This document shows, one piece after another, positions 1-12,185 of a DNA stretch of 64,000 nt; positions within the stretch are counted from its first letter, which is position 1, and every line of letters begins with the position of its first letter. The position numbers and the translations under genes are program-made. This stretch comes from Kappaphycus alvarezii (Eukaryota; Rhodophyta; Florideophyceae; Gigartinales; Solieriaceae): contig NADL03000523.1 in NCBI GenBank assembly GCA_002205965.3, positions 1,426,001 to 1,490,000 of the forward strand. Direction: 5' to 3'. Under the pieces are notes generated by a model. That model was not told where the DNA came from. It saw only the letters and a program-made list of their open reading frames with translations, and made no database searches.

Positions 1-561
1 TATACTTTGCAGCCTTTGCCGCATTGAGGGATGTGAGCGGGTTGAATATGCGCACTCCCCTGTTGGATGGCGCGAGTGGGTTGACAAAAGTGACATCGCA
101 GAAATCCCTGCCTCTAGTGCTTCCCATTGCCCTGATGCCTGGCCTTCTACGATGAAGGCCATCCCTGGGCTCGGTGGCGGGGTGACTAGCAGCTTTCTGC
201 AGGTCCAGGACAAGCAAGCGAACTTGGCGGTCATATCTTCGAATTCTGTGGCCTCCGTGAACACAGTGCAGGAGATGATCCCCGAAGACGGGTCAAGTAT
301 TTTCGGACAGTTTCTTCTCGGGCACGGTGTGTCCGGAGCGAAAAGTGGAACTTGAGAGTAGTATTGAAGCCATGTCGAGAATTCGCGGGCGTCGATACTA
401 GTCTTCAGACCCGGGCACGGGGGACAATACACCCATTCCTTCGCCCCTGGTAGCGCCATCGAGGCGCGAAAAGACTGCCTCCTTGCATCTCCGAGAGGTA
501 TACCGTCTTGCACTGCCTTGTGGACTGCTTCTGTGAGTGTCTTTTGCGAAGGTGTTTTGTT
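1..561 (-). pseudogene. Family A CCHC knuckle and REL endonuclease
   Basis: After a frameshift near 560 the minus strand encodes a post-RT region, then a knuckle (C-X4-C ... H-X3-C, roughly 265-330), then after a second frameshift a REL core: RRPGI ... 13 residues ... DVTFVNPLAPSN. Family REL enzymes carry R/K-PD-X12-14-D/E; here the first catalytic aspartate is glycine (PG for PD). The related copy at 15012-20770 keeps PD-X13-D. The frame is open to base 1 with LNAAKAAKY, which matches the start of the shared C-terminal domain of the other copies. The endonuclease would nick target DNA to prime reverse transcription. Confidence 0.65.
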
Positions 562-2283
562 TTAGCAAAAGGCACTGAACGGAAGAATCCTTGACTGTAA
601 GAAGGATTGAGACCAAAGCTGGTGAGCCTCCAAGGTGTCTTCATATGTTGTGGGACTCCTGATGGAGGCTGGCAAAACCTTTTCGCACAGCCTGTTGGAG
701 GCTGAACTGGAGGCCAGAAACGCAGCACCTGCGATATCTTTCGCGGACGTGAATCCTAGTCCAAGAGACGGTTTTTTTTCCTCCTTGGATTTGACCGGTA
801 GCTGCATTTCCCGAAAAATTTCAGAGTCGAGGACTCCCCCTGCCAACGTTCGGACGCCACGCTCCATCATTCCGTCAAATATTGCAGCACCTTGTGCGGT
901 GCACGATGGCGGTACTACGCGCAATAGATACCCGATCTTACAGACCCCGAAGCAGTTGCGCAGGAGCTGAAATGCCACTTGCATATTCTCAATGTCGACG
1001 ACGGCATTGAGGAAAGCTTCAAGGGAATGTACATGAGAGGTGAAAAATTGCGTACTAAACTGTGCGGAGCCGACGGGGGCGTTGAGGACAGTTGTACCTG
1101 CACTGTATTCCTGCCTGAGTTCCATCGGGTAAAGGCGTTGCACTGCCTCAGGCGGTGCAGAGGGCCACCAAACCTTACATTTGGACAGCGAAAGATGAAG
1201 TCCTCGGGTTGCCGCATCGAGCGAGGAGAGGATGTGGAGTGCTTTGAGTAGGTGGTCGTGGCGTCCGATGATGTATCCATCGTCATGGTACCACAGTTGG
1301 AGCAAGAGGTTTCCCACGTTCCCGCCTTCCTCGTCCCCAGAGGATAGGGGCTGCTGAATTTTGAGTACGATGGGATGCAGTACCAGGTCGAACAGGAGGC
1401 CGCCGAGGTTAGCGCCCTCTTGTGTCCCTCGCACACTGCGAATAGTGTGTGCACCGACCCACAGGTATGCAGGTTCGTGTGCGTAGCAGTATGCGACCTA
1501 CGGCAAAAGCTCGGGGAAGAGATTCTTCGTGGTGTCCAAGAATGCAGAGCGGCTGCATAGGTTGAAAGCATTCTCAAAATCCACGGTAAGCATCCCATAG
1601 TCGGAATTATGTCCCAACTTTTGGACCACTCTTCGAACGCTGTGCACGACTTTGTCCGTTCCACATCGAGTGGCGATCCCCACCTGCAGCGGTTGCAGAT
1701 AGATGGCCGATTTCGCAGTGGGATTTTTCATAAGGCAGCTGCCGGCCAGCCTGCGAAGCGTTTCACCCACAGCGATTGGTCTCGGTGTCATGTCCTTCTT
1801 CTCTAGGGGTGTGAGAGGTGCTCCCGCTATCCACGGAGGTAGGGCGGCTGGAGCTCTTCCGGCTGCCAAAATATTCACGACTCTCGTGAGGGCTGCTAAG
1901 AATCCAGAGTTTCCGGATAAAGACGGGGACCTTATCAGTTCTACGAGGTGGTTGGGCCTAAGACCGGATCCCCCCCCCCCGGAAGAGCCCGGTTTAAAAC
2001 CTCTGATGGCCGCTAGGACCTCATTTTCACTGAAATCTCGAAATGGAGGAACGGACTCCAGCGCAACTGGCCCTGGTTTTTCGGTTTCGGCGGGCAGTTG
2101 TGGGTGTTTGGCGAGGAGCGCATCATCTACGCCTGGCGTTGGTGGGAGGACCCCCAGAGAACTTAATGCCTGAGCGGCCTTACCGTATGCCCCCTCCTGG
2201 GCCAATTTCGTTGCTCGCCGGACAATAAGCTCTTGCTGCATAGATTCCGTGCTACGGGGTGCCGCCTGTTGAGTAATCTGATC
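562..2283 (-). pseudogene. Family A reverse transcriptase
   Basis: Continuous in frame with the zinc-finger part. A GLRPNHL-type fingers motif precedes RPIAVGE. The palm has VDFENAFN (motif A aspartate), then TQEGANLG in place of the usual QQGDPLG (motif B), and WYHDDG (motif C, both catalytic aspartates kept). One in-frame TAG at 1498-1500 separates motifs A and B. The frame breaks near 560. The enzyme would copy element RNA at a nicked chromosomal target. Three ORFs on the opposite strand here (635-970, 1703-2173, 2540-2743) are shadows of this gene. Confidence 0.8.
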
Positions 2284-3180
2284 TCAAAGAGTCTCAAATT
2301 GCCTAGTGTTCCAAAGCTCTAACCTGTCCTTCATTCGGCCGGCGAGTGATTTCCGGCGTGTCTCGGTACAAGAGCTAGTGTAGGATAGGTTCGTTAGCAT
2401 GACCGCCGGAAATAGGAATAGTTTAACAAACTCTTTGGTGGCGCTAGGGTGACCATCTTCGCAGGCTTGTGCAGCGTCATTCATGGCTTTTGCATAAGTC
2501 TCCGCCAAGCAGGTACGGAACTTCACAGGAATATGTGCCATGATGGGCGTGTGTGAAGTAAGTACTTTCTCCGTGTGGGGCAGTGACTGGGAGATCGGTT
2601 CCAAGGGAGTGGCTGAAATGTCCGGCTCGGCGCCGTCCGGGAGATTCTCGACCCACTCCGGGGTGGGCGGATCGTCGACAACTATGACAGGGGTGGGCAC
2701 TGGAGTGGGTCTGCGCAGTTGTGTATCATGTAGAGGCACATAGTGCCTGGGCGCTGTACGTACACTGCATTTTGGGCAGCTGGAGTACGAGAACACATAC
2801 AAGCCGTCTGAGGTGGGGCGGGATACCCTTGACCCGATATACTGGTCGTGACACCCACAGTACCAATACCCTAGGGTGGATAGGTACTCTGAAAGTTTTG
2901 CGAGCTCGTGGCTCTTAGGTGGTCCTAGCGTAGAGCCCCGACAATGCGAGCTGCGAAGGTGCGCTAACAGCTGTGCGCCAGTTTTGATTCGAGGTTTTTC
3001 CTGGGTGCACAGCGGGCAATAGCCGACACGTGGTAAGGTTCGTTCAGACGCTGGCCCAGACATCGGGCGGGCAAAGACCCACTGGGCCCTGTGCCCGTCG
3101 AGTGGGATGTGTTCCGGCAGATCCTGGGTAACCATTGAATTGGCCTCGAAATGGCAGTTGGGTTGGTGTTCCTCGTTCAC
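2284..3180 (-). pseudogene. Family A N-terminal zinc-finger region
   Basis: This 298-residue segment starts at an ATG at 3180. A classical finger lies at residues 55-79 (CPLC, 15 residues, then H-X4-H), and a second cysteine cluster at about residues 108-138 (CGC ... CPKC). N-terminal fingers of this kind bind the DNA target in REL-type non-LTR elements (family knowledge). The segment ends at a TGA at 2284-2286, but the same frame continues into the reverse transcriptase, so the stop is a lesion or a readthrough site rather than the true end. Bases 3181-3309 upstream would be 5' UTR; I see no promoter there. Confidence 0.7.
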
Positions 3181-3309
3181 TTGTCGCGATTAATTACTGC
3201 TTTCCCTCTCTGATTGGGTTGCGAAGGACTATACCTCTTAACCAGACAGCCAGCCGACTGTCTTCTTTGCTATAGTCCCCAATGACCCTCCGGATCCAAC
3301 AAACAGTCT

Positions 3310-4249
3310 CTACAAACGCGATCCCGGTAAACGAGTGTTCTTGTATTGAGGCGACCGATTTCCGAGGAGCGACCTAAGTGCCAGCAATGTCAACGTCAAC
3401 AATATTACCTGACGGGCAAATTTGATTTTTCCAGCGGTTATCTCAGCCAAAATTTTCCAATTTTTAATGATCTCCTGGGAGATCACGCCTTGACGAAACG
3501 ATCTCGCTTTGAGGTGGAGGAAGGGCAGCGTGGCCGATGTGTACGAAGGGGGCGATCCGGATGAGGAATCCGTCGCGAGCTCTAGCAAGGCTCCGACGAG
3601 GAGTGGTTCGACCAAATACCTGGTCATGATATCCGTCATAAGGTTGGAACTCCCAGGGATGTGTTCAATAGTTTACTTGAATTGGGATAGATACAGTGCT
3701 TACCTTGTGACTTTTTTCACGACATGTCTACCCGGGACCGGCACGAACGCTGTTGGGTTGTGTACAAAAATCAGATTGCGATGATCGGTAAACACATATG
3801 TGTTGTGCTCAGCTGCGAACAATTAATCATCTTTCTGAACTCCTTATATATAGGATAACCCTCTTTCTCAAAGGCGCTCCAGAAAGCCTGCGTTCTGTGA
3901 AAGGTCGAACCTAGAAACGCCAAAGACTCGTGCCTTTGGGACCCTTGTGGCTTCTTTAGGTCTTCCGGATCTGCTTGTGTTATTACCGCGGTCCAGCGCT
4001 CGTCAGATGCGTCTGTGTACACACAAAGTATTTTTGGCTTCTGTCGATATTCCAGCCTTACAGCGTCACGAAGCTGTTCTTGAAGATTATGGAATGCTTC
4101 TATGTGTGGGCGGGGCCCCAGGATAGCTGCAAGAGCTTCAGGTTCTTCACTGTCCATGCCATGCGTTTGACGACCTTACTTTCAGCCTCTTCCAGAACTT
4201 GGCCCAGCTTGACGCAGCGGTGTGCAAAATCTGGGAAAAATTGGACATC
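3310..4249 (-). pseudogene. Gypsy-B RNase H and connection domain
   Basis: Minus-strand fragments of a Ty3/gypsy polyprotein. FPDFAHRC and the following connection lie at about 4150-4249. The RNase H has LCVYTDASDERW (catalytic aspartate), HESLAFLGSTF and EKEGYPIYKE at 3850-4050, and continues after a frameshift into YTIEHIPGSSNLMTDIM at about 3600-3700, the usual RNase H end. Integrase is at most hinted at beyond 3500. No LTRs were found. The element is cut off on its left by family A sequence. Strongly decayed, with several frameshifts. Confidence 0.65.
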
Positions 4250-4349
4250 CATCAGCGACGACTTATACCACATAACGCATTAGCAGCGTGGATATAACCG
4301 ACCACATCTTCCATGCATTAAAATAACCCAAAAATTCCCCCCTCTTACA
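4250..4349 (+). repeat. Type B 3'-tail repeat inserted in Gypsy-B
   Basis: About 92 bp here (4252-4343) match 20903-20991 at roughly 88-90%. It ends in AATAACCCAAAAATTCCCCCC, which resembles the 3' tail of family A. It interrupts the gypsy frame between APQFINC and WMSN/FPDFAHRC, so it is an insertion rather than gypsy sequence. An arm GTGGA and a downstream TCCAY could pair, as in the other copy. Target-site duplication is not clear. Confidence 0.6.
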
Positions 4350-5300
4350 CAGTTGATGAATTGGGGTGCCGAGCGGCGGTTTCGGGATCGTAGCAATCTT
4401 TCAACCCATTAAGGAGCTTATGATCACTGCGGATGCCGTCCTTACTGATGAAGTATCGGTAACATTCGATCTTCTGGCGAAAAATCGCTCTTTGTGGCTA
4501 ATATCTTGAGTATAGGCCCTCGAACAACTTCGAACAATGTCTCCAAAAGCTTTACTTCTGAGAAAGCGTGCACCAAAGCGTCATCCAACTAGATCTTAAC
4601 GTTGTACCGGATGCTGGAAAAGCTTGATTCTACTTTGCTCTGGAAGTTTGGGGCGGAGTTGTGCACGGCGTGTAGGGAGCGGTACGACTTGAAAGTCCCC
4701 ACTGGGTCCTCACTCCCTTTACTCGCGCCGTCGCGTCATCCACTGGCATTTGCCGGTATGCGCTACAGAAGTCGATTGTAGTGTAGCAAGTGCTATCAGG
4801 GAGCTCGCTCAGTCCTGAGTAGATGTGAGGCATAGTTCAAGTAATCGCTTGTGTATTCTGGTTGACTCTTCTCAGGTCAAAAATCTATTTTTAGTTGACC
4901 AGCGGAGATTTCGGTGCAAGGACTGGGGTCGCGACGCATGCAGCTTCCCGGTTTGGTGATGATCCTCTTATGAAATTGGCGCAGGTTTTTTGCATACCGT
5001 CTAGTCTTTGCGACATGTGGCTACGAGTTAGACTTCAGCTTCAGACTCAACGATTCAAAGTACGCATGTGGATCTTTTTCCAGCTTTATTCTAAAGACGT
5101 TTTTGAACTCTGCCAGTGGATTTCGACAAACAGTGGCCCCTTAGGTGGACTGAACGGAATCCTTGGCTTCTTGAGCCATCCTATCAAATACTGAGTTAAC
5201 TTTTTCCTCATAGTTCTCTCCTAAGTCCGTCACTGGATGTTCCTCGGGCATTGCAGTATCTCCTGTATCCTAAATGTCCCAATTGAAGGCCCTTCTTGAC
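4350..5300 (-). pseudogene. Gypsy-B reverse transcriptase
   Basis: Minus-strand reverse transcriptase relic of the Ty3/gypsy type. FDLRRVNQNT lies near 4870, TIDFCSAYRQMP (motif A) near 4770, a degraded LDDALVHAFSE motif C region near 4590, and APQFINC just before the small insertion. At least four frameshifts and stops are needed to read through. Upstream (4960-5300) the frames fade into unrecognised sequence. It belongs with the RNase H fragment at 3310-4249. Confidence 0.6.
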
Positions 5301-6770
5301 AATAACCTAGCACATTTCCGCCTCTCTGTCCTGGCTCTGTTTCTAGCAAATTCTAGTCTACTGTAAGATAGCCTGCAAATAATTGAACTGTTCCGATTTT
5401 TTCCTTACTCTTCATTTCCAACCGCTCGGGATCCCCTCTTATCTTTGTCAATATGCTCCCGAAGCAGCTTCTTTTTCCCATGATGTGGGAATTCTTTACG
5501 GCCTCCCATATAATGGCGCTTCTTTTCCGCTGTGCACTTTCTCTAGAGGCATACTGGTGGCACTCCGGAACCTTTACACTCTAAGTTTCCCTGGTTTACT
5601 GTGGGTGTCTTGTCCCGTTTGTTTCGTTTTTCTCGAAGCCCGCCTATCTTCTCACTTCTAGCTAGCACAGTCGACTGGATTATTTCCTAAATTTATGCAT
5701 CTTTGCACAGCAATTTCACGTAATCCTTCAAGTTCATCTTCAAGCCTAGCTGGTACTCGATATTATGTGCCAGTGATCTTCTAAGCTGTGGTGAATAAAG
5801 GTGTTCCAAAGGAGCTTCACGGTTTTTTCTTTGTTATTTTCCTTTAAGCTCCCATAGCCTACTGATTTAAGGCGACAACAGAGGTCTATGATACTTCATT
5901 ATTCTGGATTCCGGATCCGCTATGGACATCAGCATTCAGGTTTCCTCTACCGCGGACTCGATTATGCAGAAGTTCACTTCGGCGCACTCTTCATGTGTCA
6001 CCATGCCCCGGATGAACTTCTCAATATCGTTCGAAGTCAATCACTAAACTGTCTTACCTGGCAAAATGCTTTCAGACTTCCTTAGGAAGTACATATGCTC
6101 GATTTTTGATCGTTCCATGCAGACTTTGAACGATGCAAAGGTCATTGACAGGACCACACTTCGACGCTCTTCTACCTTTCCCTTATATCTCTCGAACTCC
6201 TTCAGAAACCGAAAAACCTATTGCGGGTCAAAACCGCGCAACAATGGGTGCAAAATCGGTTCAAACAGAGCACTTGCAACCAAGACGCTTACTAGGAAGT
6301 GTTCTAGAGCCTGACTTCTCTGCATGTTCCACCTTCTTCTGCAATCCAGAAAATTGACGAAAACACTCGATGCTAGACAACCTCAGACCAAAGAATAGCC
6401 AACCTGCCTGCAGGACTTATACACGTTTCTGTATACCAGTTGGTCGAGATAAAACTTCTGTTGGGAGAATAGTTTATAATGAGTGTGCCCCCTTCTTCTC
6501 CTGCCCCTGGGCCTAGCACCTCTTTATGTATATTGTCCGGTACGGGTACTAAGCTAAGTCAGACGTGGCTTAGGATCAGCCCCTTGGCAACCACTGCGCC
6601 GCGCTCGAGTCGTCCTCTTTAGTGAATAGCTCCACTACCACCTGCCTTCACCCTAACATTGACGTTGACAGCTATCCGGTCTACCCAAAACTTACCACAA
6701 AATATTAACCTGATAGAATTCACTTAATCCACTTAGCAGATCAGTATCTTCAAACAACTAGACGTCAATA
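5301..6770. other. Unassigned, probably decayed Gypsy-B upstream part
   Basis: No intact gene. Minus-strand frames give short spacer-like stretches that could come from a gypsy gag or protease, but no zinc knuckle or DSG motif can be supported. The region ends at the Copia-2 LTR. Confidence 0.3.
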
Positions 6771-6989
6771 TGATAGAAAATTAAGTCGTGTCCTACACAA
6801 GTCTATCTCTCGTTTGTTCGTAGCTGGGATCAAGTATTGCAGGTCCATAGATTTTTTTACTATAGTACTCGATTCTTATATACTACCTTTCATGGCCGTT
6901 AAAAACAATACACATTACATTTCATTCAAAGAACATCAATTACCATCAATTTAAATTCAAGTTGAGTCAATATTAGTTCTTATCCAACA
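6771..6989 (-). repeat. Copia-2 3' LTR
   Basis: 219 bp, bounded on the plus strand by TGATAGAAAA and TATCCAACA (TG...CA). It aligns end to end with 12186-12407, including the shared block GTAGCTGGGATCAAGTATTG. Flanked on the left by CAATA. Confidence 0.8.
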
Positions 6990-7435
6990 CCCTTCCTGAA
7001 TCATGACTCCATTAGTTAGTGAGATCGATAGCAGGTGTGTCGCAAATATTCACGCTAGTAACATTTAATGTCTCACTAGCTGAATCACCTTCGCCGTCGT
7101 TTGAGATAATAAACTCATCGGCTTTTTTGCTATGTATGGTTCTTTGTGCGAGGCTGGCTATTTTTTCTTCATAATATATGCACCAGTGCGCACACTCGCG
7201 TATCAAAGTAGTACCCAGTTGTACCGATCTACCACATAGAACATATTCATAAAATCAGAGCCTACTGCAACTGTGATTTGTTGCATGATTAGTTGAGATA
7301 AGCTTAAGATGTTTGAGGAGGTGTTATTTCTGATTAATGTAGAGTGCAGCTTATTCCGAGTTGACATAAATAGGGTAGGCTTCTGAATTTTTATATCCAT
7401 CCCTATGGAGCTTGAGTTTGATTCCTTGGCGCCCG

Positions 7436-8099
7436 TTAGTTTTTGAATGCCGACTGAGCTTTCTGGGCCTTTGCTTCCCTCCCACTAGGTACCATATTTT
7501 GTACGTTTAAGCGATAACGTGAAGAAGAAAGGTTGAGGCCGAGTAACTGCTTCTTGAGAACATCAGCAAGCATCTCTTCTGTTGTTAATTGATTTATCTT
7601 GAATGTTTTGTCCTCTACAAGTTCACGTACATGATGAAGGCGGACTTCTACGTGCTTGTTTCGTTTGAAGATCGAAATATCTGTAGCCCGTATGAGTGAT
7701 CCATAATTTTCCCGAAATATTTCATTTGGACTCTGTTGTTTGTATCTGAGCCCCGTAGATATATTTATGGGCCATTTCACATCCTAAAAGATTGTTGATA
7801 GGCTCATATACTCGGCCTCTGTTGATTGGAGGGTAACACAGGATTGTTTGGAGCATCTCATTAGAATCGGAGCCACTCCGAAAAAATATTATGTTTCGAG
7901 TGACAAACAAACGGTCAGTCCCTCCTGCCCAGTCGTAATCGACGTAAGCACATAGAATACCTGTACTCGGATTAATGACTAAACCATGTGACTTGATGCA
8001 ACATAGATATCTCAAGATGAGATTAGCGCCGCTCCAACGTACTGGATGTGGCTCACTTACATGCCTACTCAGAACATTGATAGCGACGGCAATGTCTTG
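7436..8099 (-). pseudogene. Copia-2 RNase H
   Basis: YVDYDWAGGTDR (first RNase H aspartate) lies near 7940. The C-terminal part RNKHVEVRLHHVRELVEDK is at about 7600, followed by TEEMLADVLKKQL, the usual copia end. One frameshift lies near 7760. Bases 6990-7435 between here and the LTR hold only short open stretches. Confidence 0.6.
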
Positions 8100-8937
8100 T
8101 CGTGTACGTGTGCTAAAATAGAGTATAATTCCAATGGATTCACTCTATGGTATAATTTCCATTCCTATAGCTTCAGAATCTGTTCTCTTTTTTTCGAAAG
8201 AGCAGTGTAGCTGCTTGGATCCATAGGGGTTCGAATGGGCCGTTATTTATGCTTGGAATACATTTGTAAGAGCTTTTCAGTATAACCTTCTTGTGATAAG
8301 AAGAATTTTTTTGTCCATGCGGACAATGCTGACCCCAAGGAAAGTGCTACCAGGGCCAAGCTCAGTCAGCTTGAATGATTCATACAGTCTTTTTTTGACA
8401 TTATTTAAGCTGATTTGGACTTTTCGATGACAAAAATGTCATCTACATACGCCATGAAAATTACTTTTTAGCCGTTTTCATTCTTAATGTATCCACTTTC
8501 CGCATGTTTGAATGGCTGGAAACCAAGTTTAGCCAGTTTGTCTTGAAATAAATGGTACCATATTCTGCCAGCCTGCTTATGGCCATATATACTCTTCAAA
8601 AGCCGACATAAATTGTCTGGTTTATTCGGGGTTTCCAATTATTTGGGCTTCTCCATGTAACTTTTTCCTTAAGTGTACCATATATAAATGCACTTTTCAC
8701 ACCAAAATGATGTACAATTGCTCTTTCGAGAGCAACTATGCCGAGAGCAAGTCGGATTGTAATGAAATCAACGACCGGAAAAAATATTTTGTCGTAGTCA
8801 GACGTCAAATGTCTGCATCTAAAAGCCACGAGTCGAGTTTTATACTTGTCTATGGTGTTATTCGGTTTTCTCTTGAATTTGATGGCTAGTTTGAAAGTTA
8901 GTATGTTTTCTCCCATTGGTCTTGGAACTAATTTCAA
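8100..8937 (-). pseudogene. Copia-2 reverse transcriptase
   Basis: YKTRLVAFRCRH and FGVKSAFIYGTL mark the copia palm; the motif A aspartate (DVKSAF) is glycine here. The YVDD region near 8440 survives only in pieces across two frames. Stops are frequent downstream of 8596. Confidence 0.6.
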
Positions 8938-9049
8938 TATTCCGCCATTCTCAAGTTCACTCAGTTTTTTTTGAATATCTATGTTCCCTTTTGCCTTTGA
9001 GGCGAAGTCAGGGCTTCTTTCAGTGTTGGTTCGTTCGAACTGGCTGAAA

Positions 9050-10250
9050 CTAAGCTAATGTGATGACATTGGCAGAATATTGGTTTCGATTGTTCTGGTT
9101 TCTAAATCCAGGGATTTTTCCTACGGGCGCTGCTTTGTAGGTTAGGAGTTCTTGTAACTGATCAAGTGTCTGTTGATTTGTCTGCTGCGAGCTTTCGTCA
9201 TCTTCTGAGTCATCATCTTTGTCATTGGAATTGATTTCTTCGATACCTATAGTTTCTGCGGTATTTTCATTATCCGGTGAATCTTGTGCATCAGCTTCGA
9301 GCAGCGCTGTGATGTTGAGATTAATTTTGGTAGATGCGGGATTCCCGAGGAAAATGCTCTCATCGCATTTTGCACGTCCTGTACGAACTAGTTTCTTTTT
9401 ATTTGGACTATAAACGCGTAGTACGGCTCCATTACCAGATCCCATTAATATCATGGGCACCGCTTTACGATTGAGCTTTTTTCGTTCGGTAGATGGAGTG
9501 TGGACAAACGCACGACATCCAAATGTTTAACTCCATGAAATTTGGAGGTTTTCCATGTGAAATTCCGTAGGGTGATTTTTGCTTCATTGCAATGTGTGGA
9601 CATGTGTTCTGAATGAACAAACCATGAAGCAGATCATCTCCCCAGATTTATTTGCTGGGTCAAGCTTGGTTTAGCATAGATCAAACTCTTTCCATTAATG
9701 TGCTGTTCAACCGTCCCTCAATTCCATTGGATTCTGGATTATAAGATGCTGGAGTTACATTAATTATGCTTTCTTGATTCAGGAGGGCTTTGACTAAAGC
9801 GCTAAAGAATTCTGAGCTGTCGTCAGAATGGAATTTGGCTATGTCCTTCTTATGCTGTCGTTTGAACCATTTGAGGAATACGTTTAGCATGTCACGCGTT
9901 TCGTTCTTTCGACGTAGTAACTATGCACACGTATAACGGCTGGCACCATCCGAAAAAAGTAGGAATTATTTTAACTTCCCTAGCTTTCTCTTTAAATGAG
10001 CCCACAATTATCAGAAAATATTACATTCCCCACTGAATCGATTGTTTCAGTGAGCCTCAGTTTTTGCGTACCCCTGACCTGCTTTTCTTAAACGCAGGTG
10101 TTGCAGTCAGATCTTTAGAGCTTGACATTTTTTTCGATAGCGTAGTCGTGTTTCCTTTTGAGAATTTGCTGAATGGTATTTTGTTAACGTGTCCTGTTCT
10201 TTGATGCCATTTGTTTAATGTTTATTTTGAATCCTGAAAGATTCTTTACT
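9050..10250 (-). pseudogene. Copia-2 integrase
   Basis: An N-terminal histidine pair is seen in HQRTGHVNK near 10190. The catalytic core appears at 9681-9890 as KFHSDDSSEFF and NPESNGIEGRLN, giving the second Asp and the Glu of the D,D-35-E set. A 136-codon stretch at 9050-9460 holds the acidic C-terminal extension (SNDKDDDSEDDES). Several frameshifts separate these parts. Confidence 0.6.
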
Positions 10251-10559
10251 GTACGATTTCCCGATGTGCAGGTTATTCGCTTCATAATTCAATTGCATGT
10301 AATTAACCCAGACTTGTGCTTTATGCTTAATTATCTCTGTTTCTATCCAATTCAGCCCATCGTTTCCCTTTGAAGCAGTACCTATTGCTCTATTGCTTTT
10401 TTTTGTAAATAGAGCATTTTCAGTTACCTATGTGCACTTGGATACATCGATCTTCCAAGCTGGGTACCTATAGCAAGTTAATGCTTAGTTGAGATACAAG
10501 GAGTACGGTAGTCAGTCGTACCCATGTTTCATCACCATTTTTAATGCCTTTGAACTTTA

Positions 10560-10780
10560 GGTCAATTTTTCCTGCTTGTGTGCTTTATGCTGTGCTTGAG
10601 TCTCCAAGTGCAATTTCTTGGTCTCTTCTATCCCATAAATTGGAATTTTTGTCGAAGGACATATCGTGGGTTTTCCCACTGTCAATGATGAATTTGCATT
10701 GCGTGCAAAATAATTGGGATAGGTAGATACAAATAATAATAAATAGTTCCAACTTGAATAAATAAATAAATGCCACAATC
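10560..10780 (-). pseudogene. Copia-2 protease fragment
   Basis: The minus strand gives FIIDSGKTHDM, the active-site D-S-G of a retroelement aspartic protease, in a 60-70 codon open stretch. Flanking parts are frameshifted. It would process the polyprotein. Confidence 0.5.
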
Positions 10781-11229
10781 GGACTTAGAATGATAATGAA
10801 TAGAAAACCAAATTTAATAATATCTGATCGAGGGGAATATTTCGATAGCCCGAGGATGTAAAAATATTTCTAACAACCTAGACTACTTATACTCTACACC
10901 AGGATGAACCTGCTACAAAAATCAGGTGAGCCGTTCAGTAATTTTGGTAGACATAATTTAGGCTCAGCAATAATTATTGCAGTATTTTCCAGGTAAGCAA
11001 TCATCCAGATAATAATTTGTTGGTAGCATAAATGTAATAATTATAGCCTGTATAATATAAAAACCCAACTGTAGGATATAAAAATTATTTCACACTGAAT
11101 TCAGCATAAAATAGTGCCAGTGTAAAATAGATAAAATTATTCCTTGATGATTCATAATAAATATAAATTGTGGGCCTCAATAAAAATATTGCTCCACAAT
11201 TCAGCATCACTGTAGGACACCGGGATAGA

Positions 11230-12129
11230 GATTAAAATATTTGGTCATTTTTCACATTGCGTGAGTGGCATACCTGTTTCTTTTGATGTAAAGATTTGCT
11301 TCCTTAGCCTCACTTTTGCATGGGATAGTAGCGGCTTCCTCTTCGTACCTCTGACAATATTTCCTCGTCTGTTATACTTGGGCTTTCCCTTGTAGTGTTT
11401 TGACGCAAGGTTCAAGAAGAAATATTTGCTTGCTTTATGTCCTTTCTTACCGCAGTAATGATAAGTTAGCATTTTGACTTTTTAGAACGCTGCCAGATCA
11501 TCTTACTTCTCGTAGTTGGATGCCTGGTGTCTTTCTTTGTATTTTTCGATGAGCCTCGTGGTCACTGCATCCCATGTCGTTTTATATTCACCCATGGTTT
11601 TAATGGCTGCAACTGTTGACTCGTAGTATGCGCACTCATTGATTGATGCTAGTAAAATAGATACTTGCATCAGTTCACTTAAATGCATCCCAGCATTATA
11701 TAACTTGGTTAATCAAGTTTCGAGGTATCCAATGTGATCTGACATGTTTTCAACGGAGCTTAGTACTTTGCTAAACACTTCGTTGAATAGACTTAGCTTT
11801 TTACTGGTTATTATTCTTGCATAATGAGTCGACAGTCGGTTCCACATTTCATGTGGATCTTTAGAGTATTTTTGTAAGATCTTTAAGGATTTGTCTCAGC
11901 GTGTTATTATGAGTATAGCGAGCGCTCTTGCGTTGCGTTTTTTGTACCATGGCAGCGACTCTGCATAATTGTCATCTCCTTTACTCGGTTCCTCTGCGGT
12001 CCCATCTTCGACAACAATACAGCTCTTGGATGTAAGGAGAGCTTCTAATCATAGCTTCCAAAGTTCTAAACATTCTGTACCCTTGTTGCTAAATTTGGGC
12101 ACAGATAGTTTGTCTTCTTTGGAGTTCAT
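11230..12129 (-). pseudogene. Copia-2 gag
   Basis: Starts at an ATG at 12127-12129 (MNSKEDKLSVPKF). Its helical capsid-like part contains YKKRNARALAIL and WDAVTTRLIEKYKER, typical of copia gag. Two in-frame stops lie in the first 90 codons. The knuckle near 11460 reads HYCGKKGHKASKY; two of the expected CCHC cysteines have become tyrosine or been lost, so RNA binding would fail. Gag forms the particle that packages element RNA. Confidence 0.6.
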
Positions 12130-12185
12130 TTTGATTTGATTTGCTTGTAATCTACGTTGAGAACAAAAAATTATGATGCTGCAAT

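Larger units (their letters stand above)
1..3180 (-). mobile_element. Family A non-LTR retrotransposon, longest copy, open at left edge
   Basis: A minus-strand coding region reads in order: zinc fingers, reverse transcriptase, a CCHC knuckle and a restriction-like endonuclease. This is the domain order of REL-endonuclease non-LTR elements (R2/NeSL/HERO-like groups; established knowledge). From 3180 to 562 one frame is kept with only two in-frame stops (TGA at 2284-2286, TAG at 1498-1500). Two frameshifts follow, near 560 and near 285. The 3' end lies beyond base 1. About ten shorter copies elsewhere in the window share its C-terminus. No poly(A) tail or LTR is seen. I infer a recently inactivated copy because the frame is so little damaged. 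Confidence 0.8.

Noticed and set aside
1703-2173. 156-codon plus-strand ORF
   Set aside because: Shadow of the family A reverse transcriptase on the opposite strand.
8215-8250. GGTTCGAATGG as a tRNA T-arm
   Set aside because: Flanking bases do not form a T-stem or acceptor stem, and it lies in Copia-2 RT sequence.
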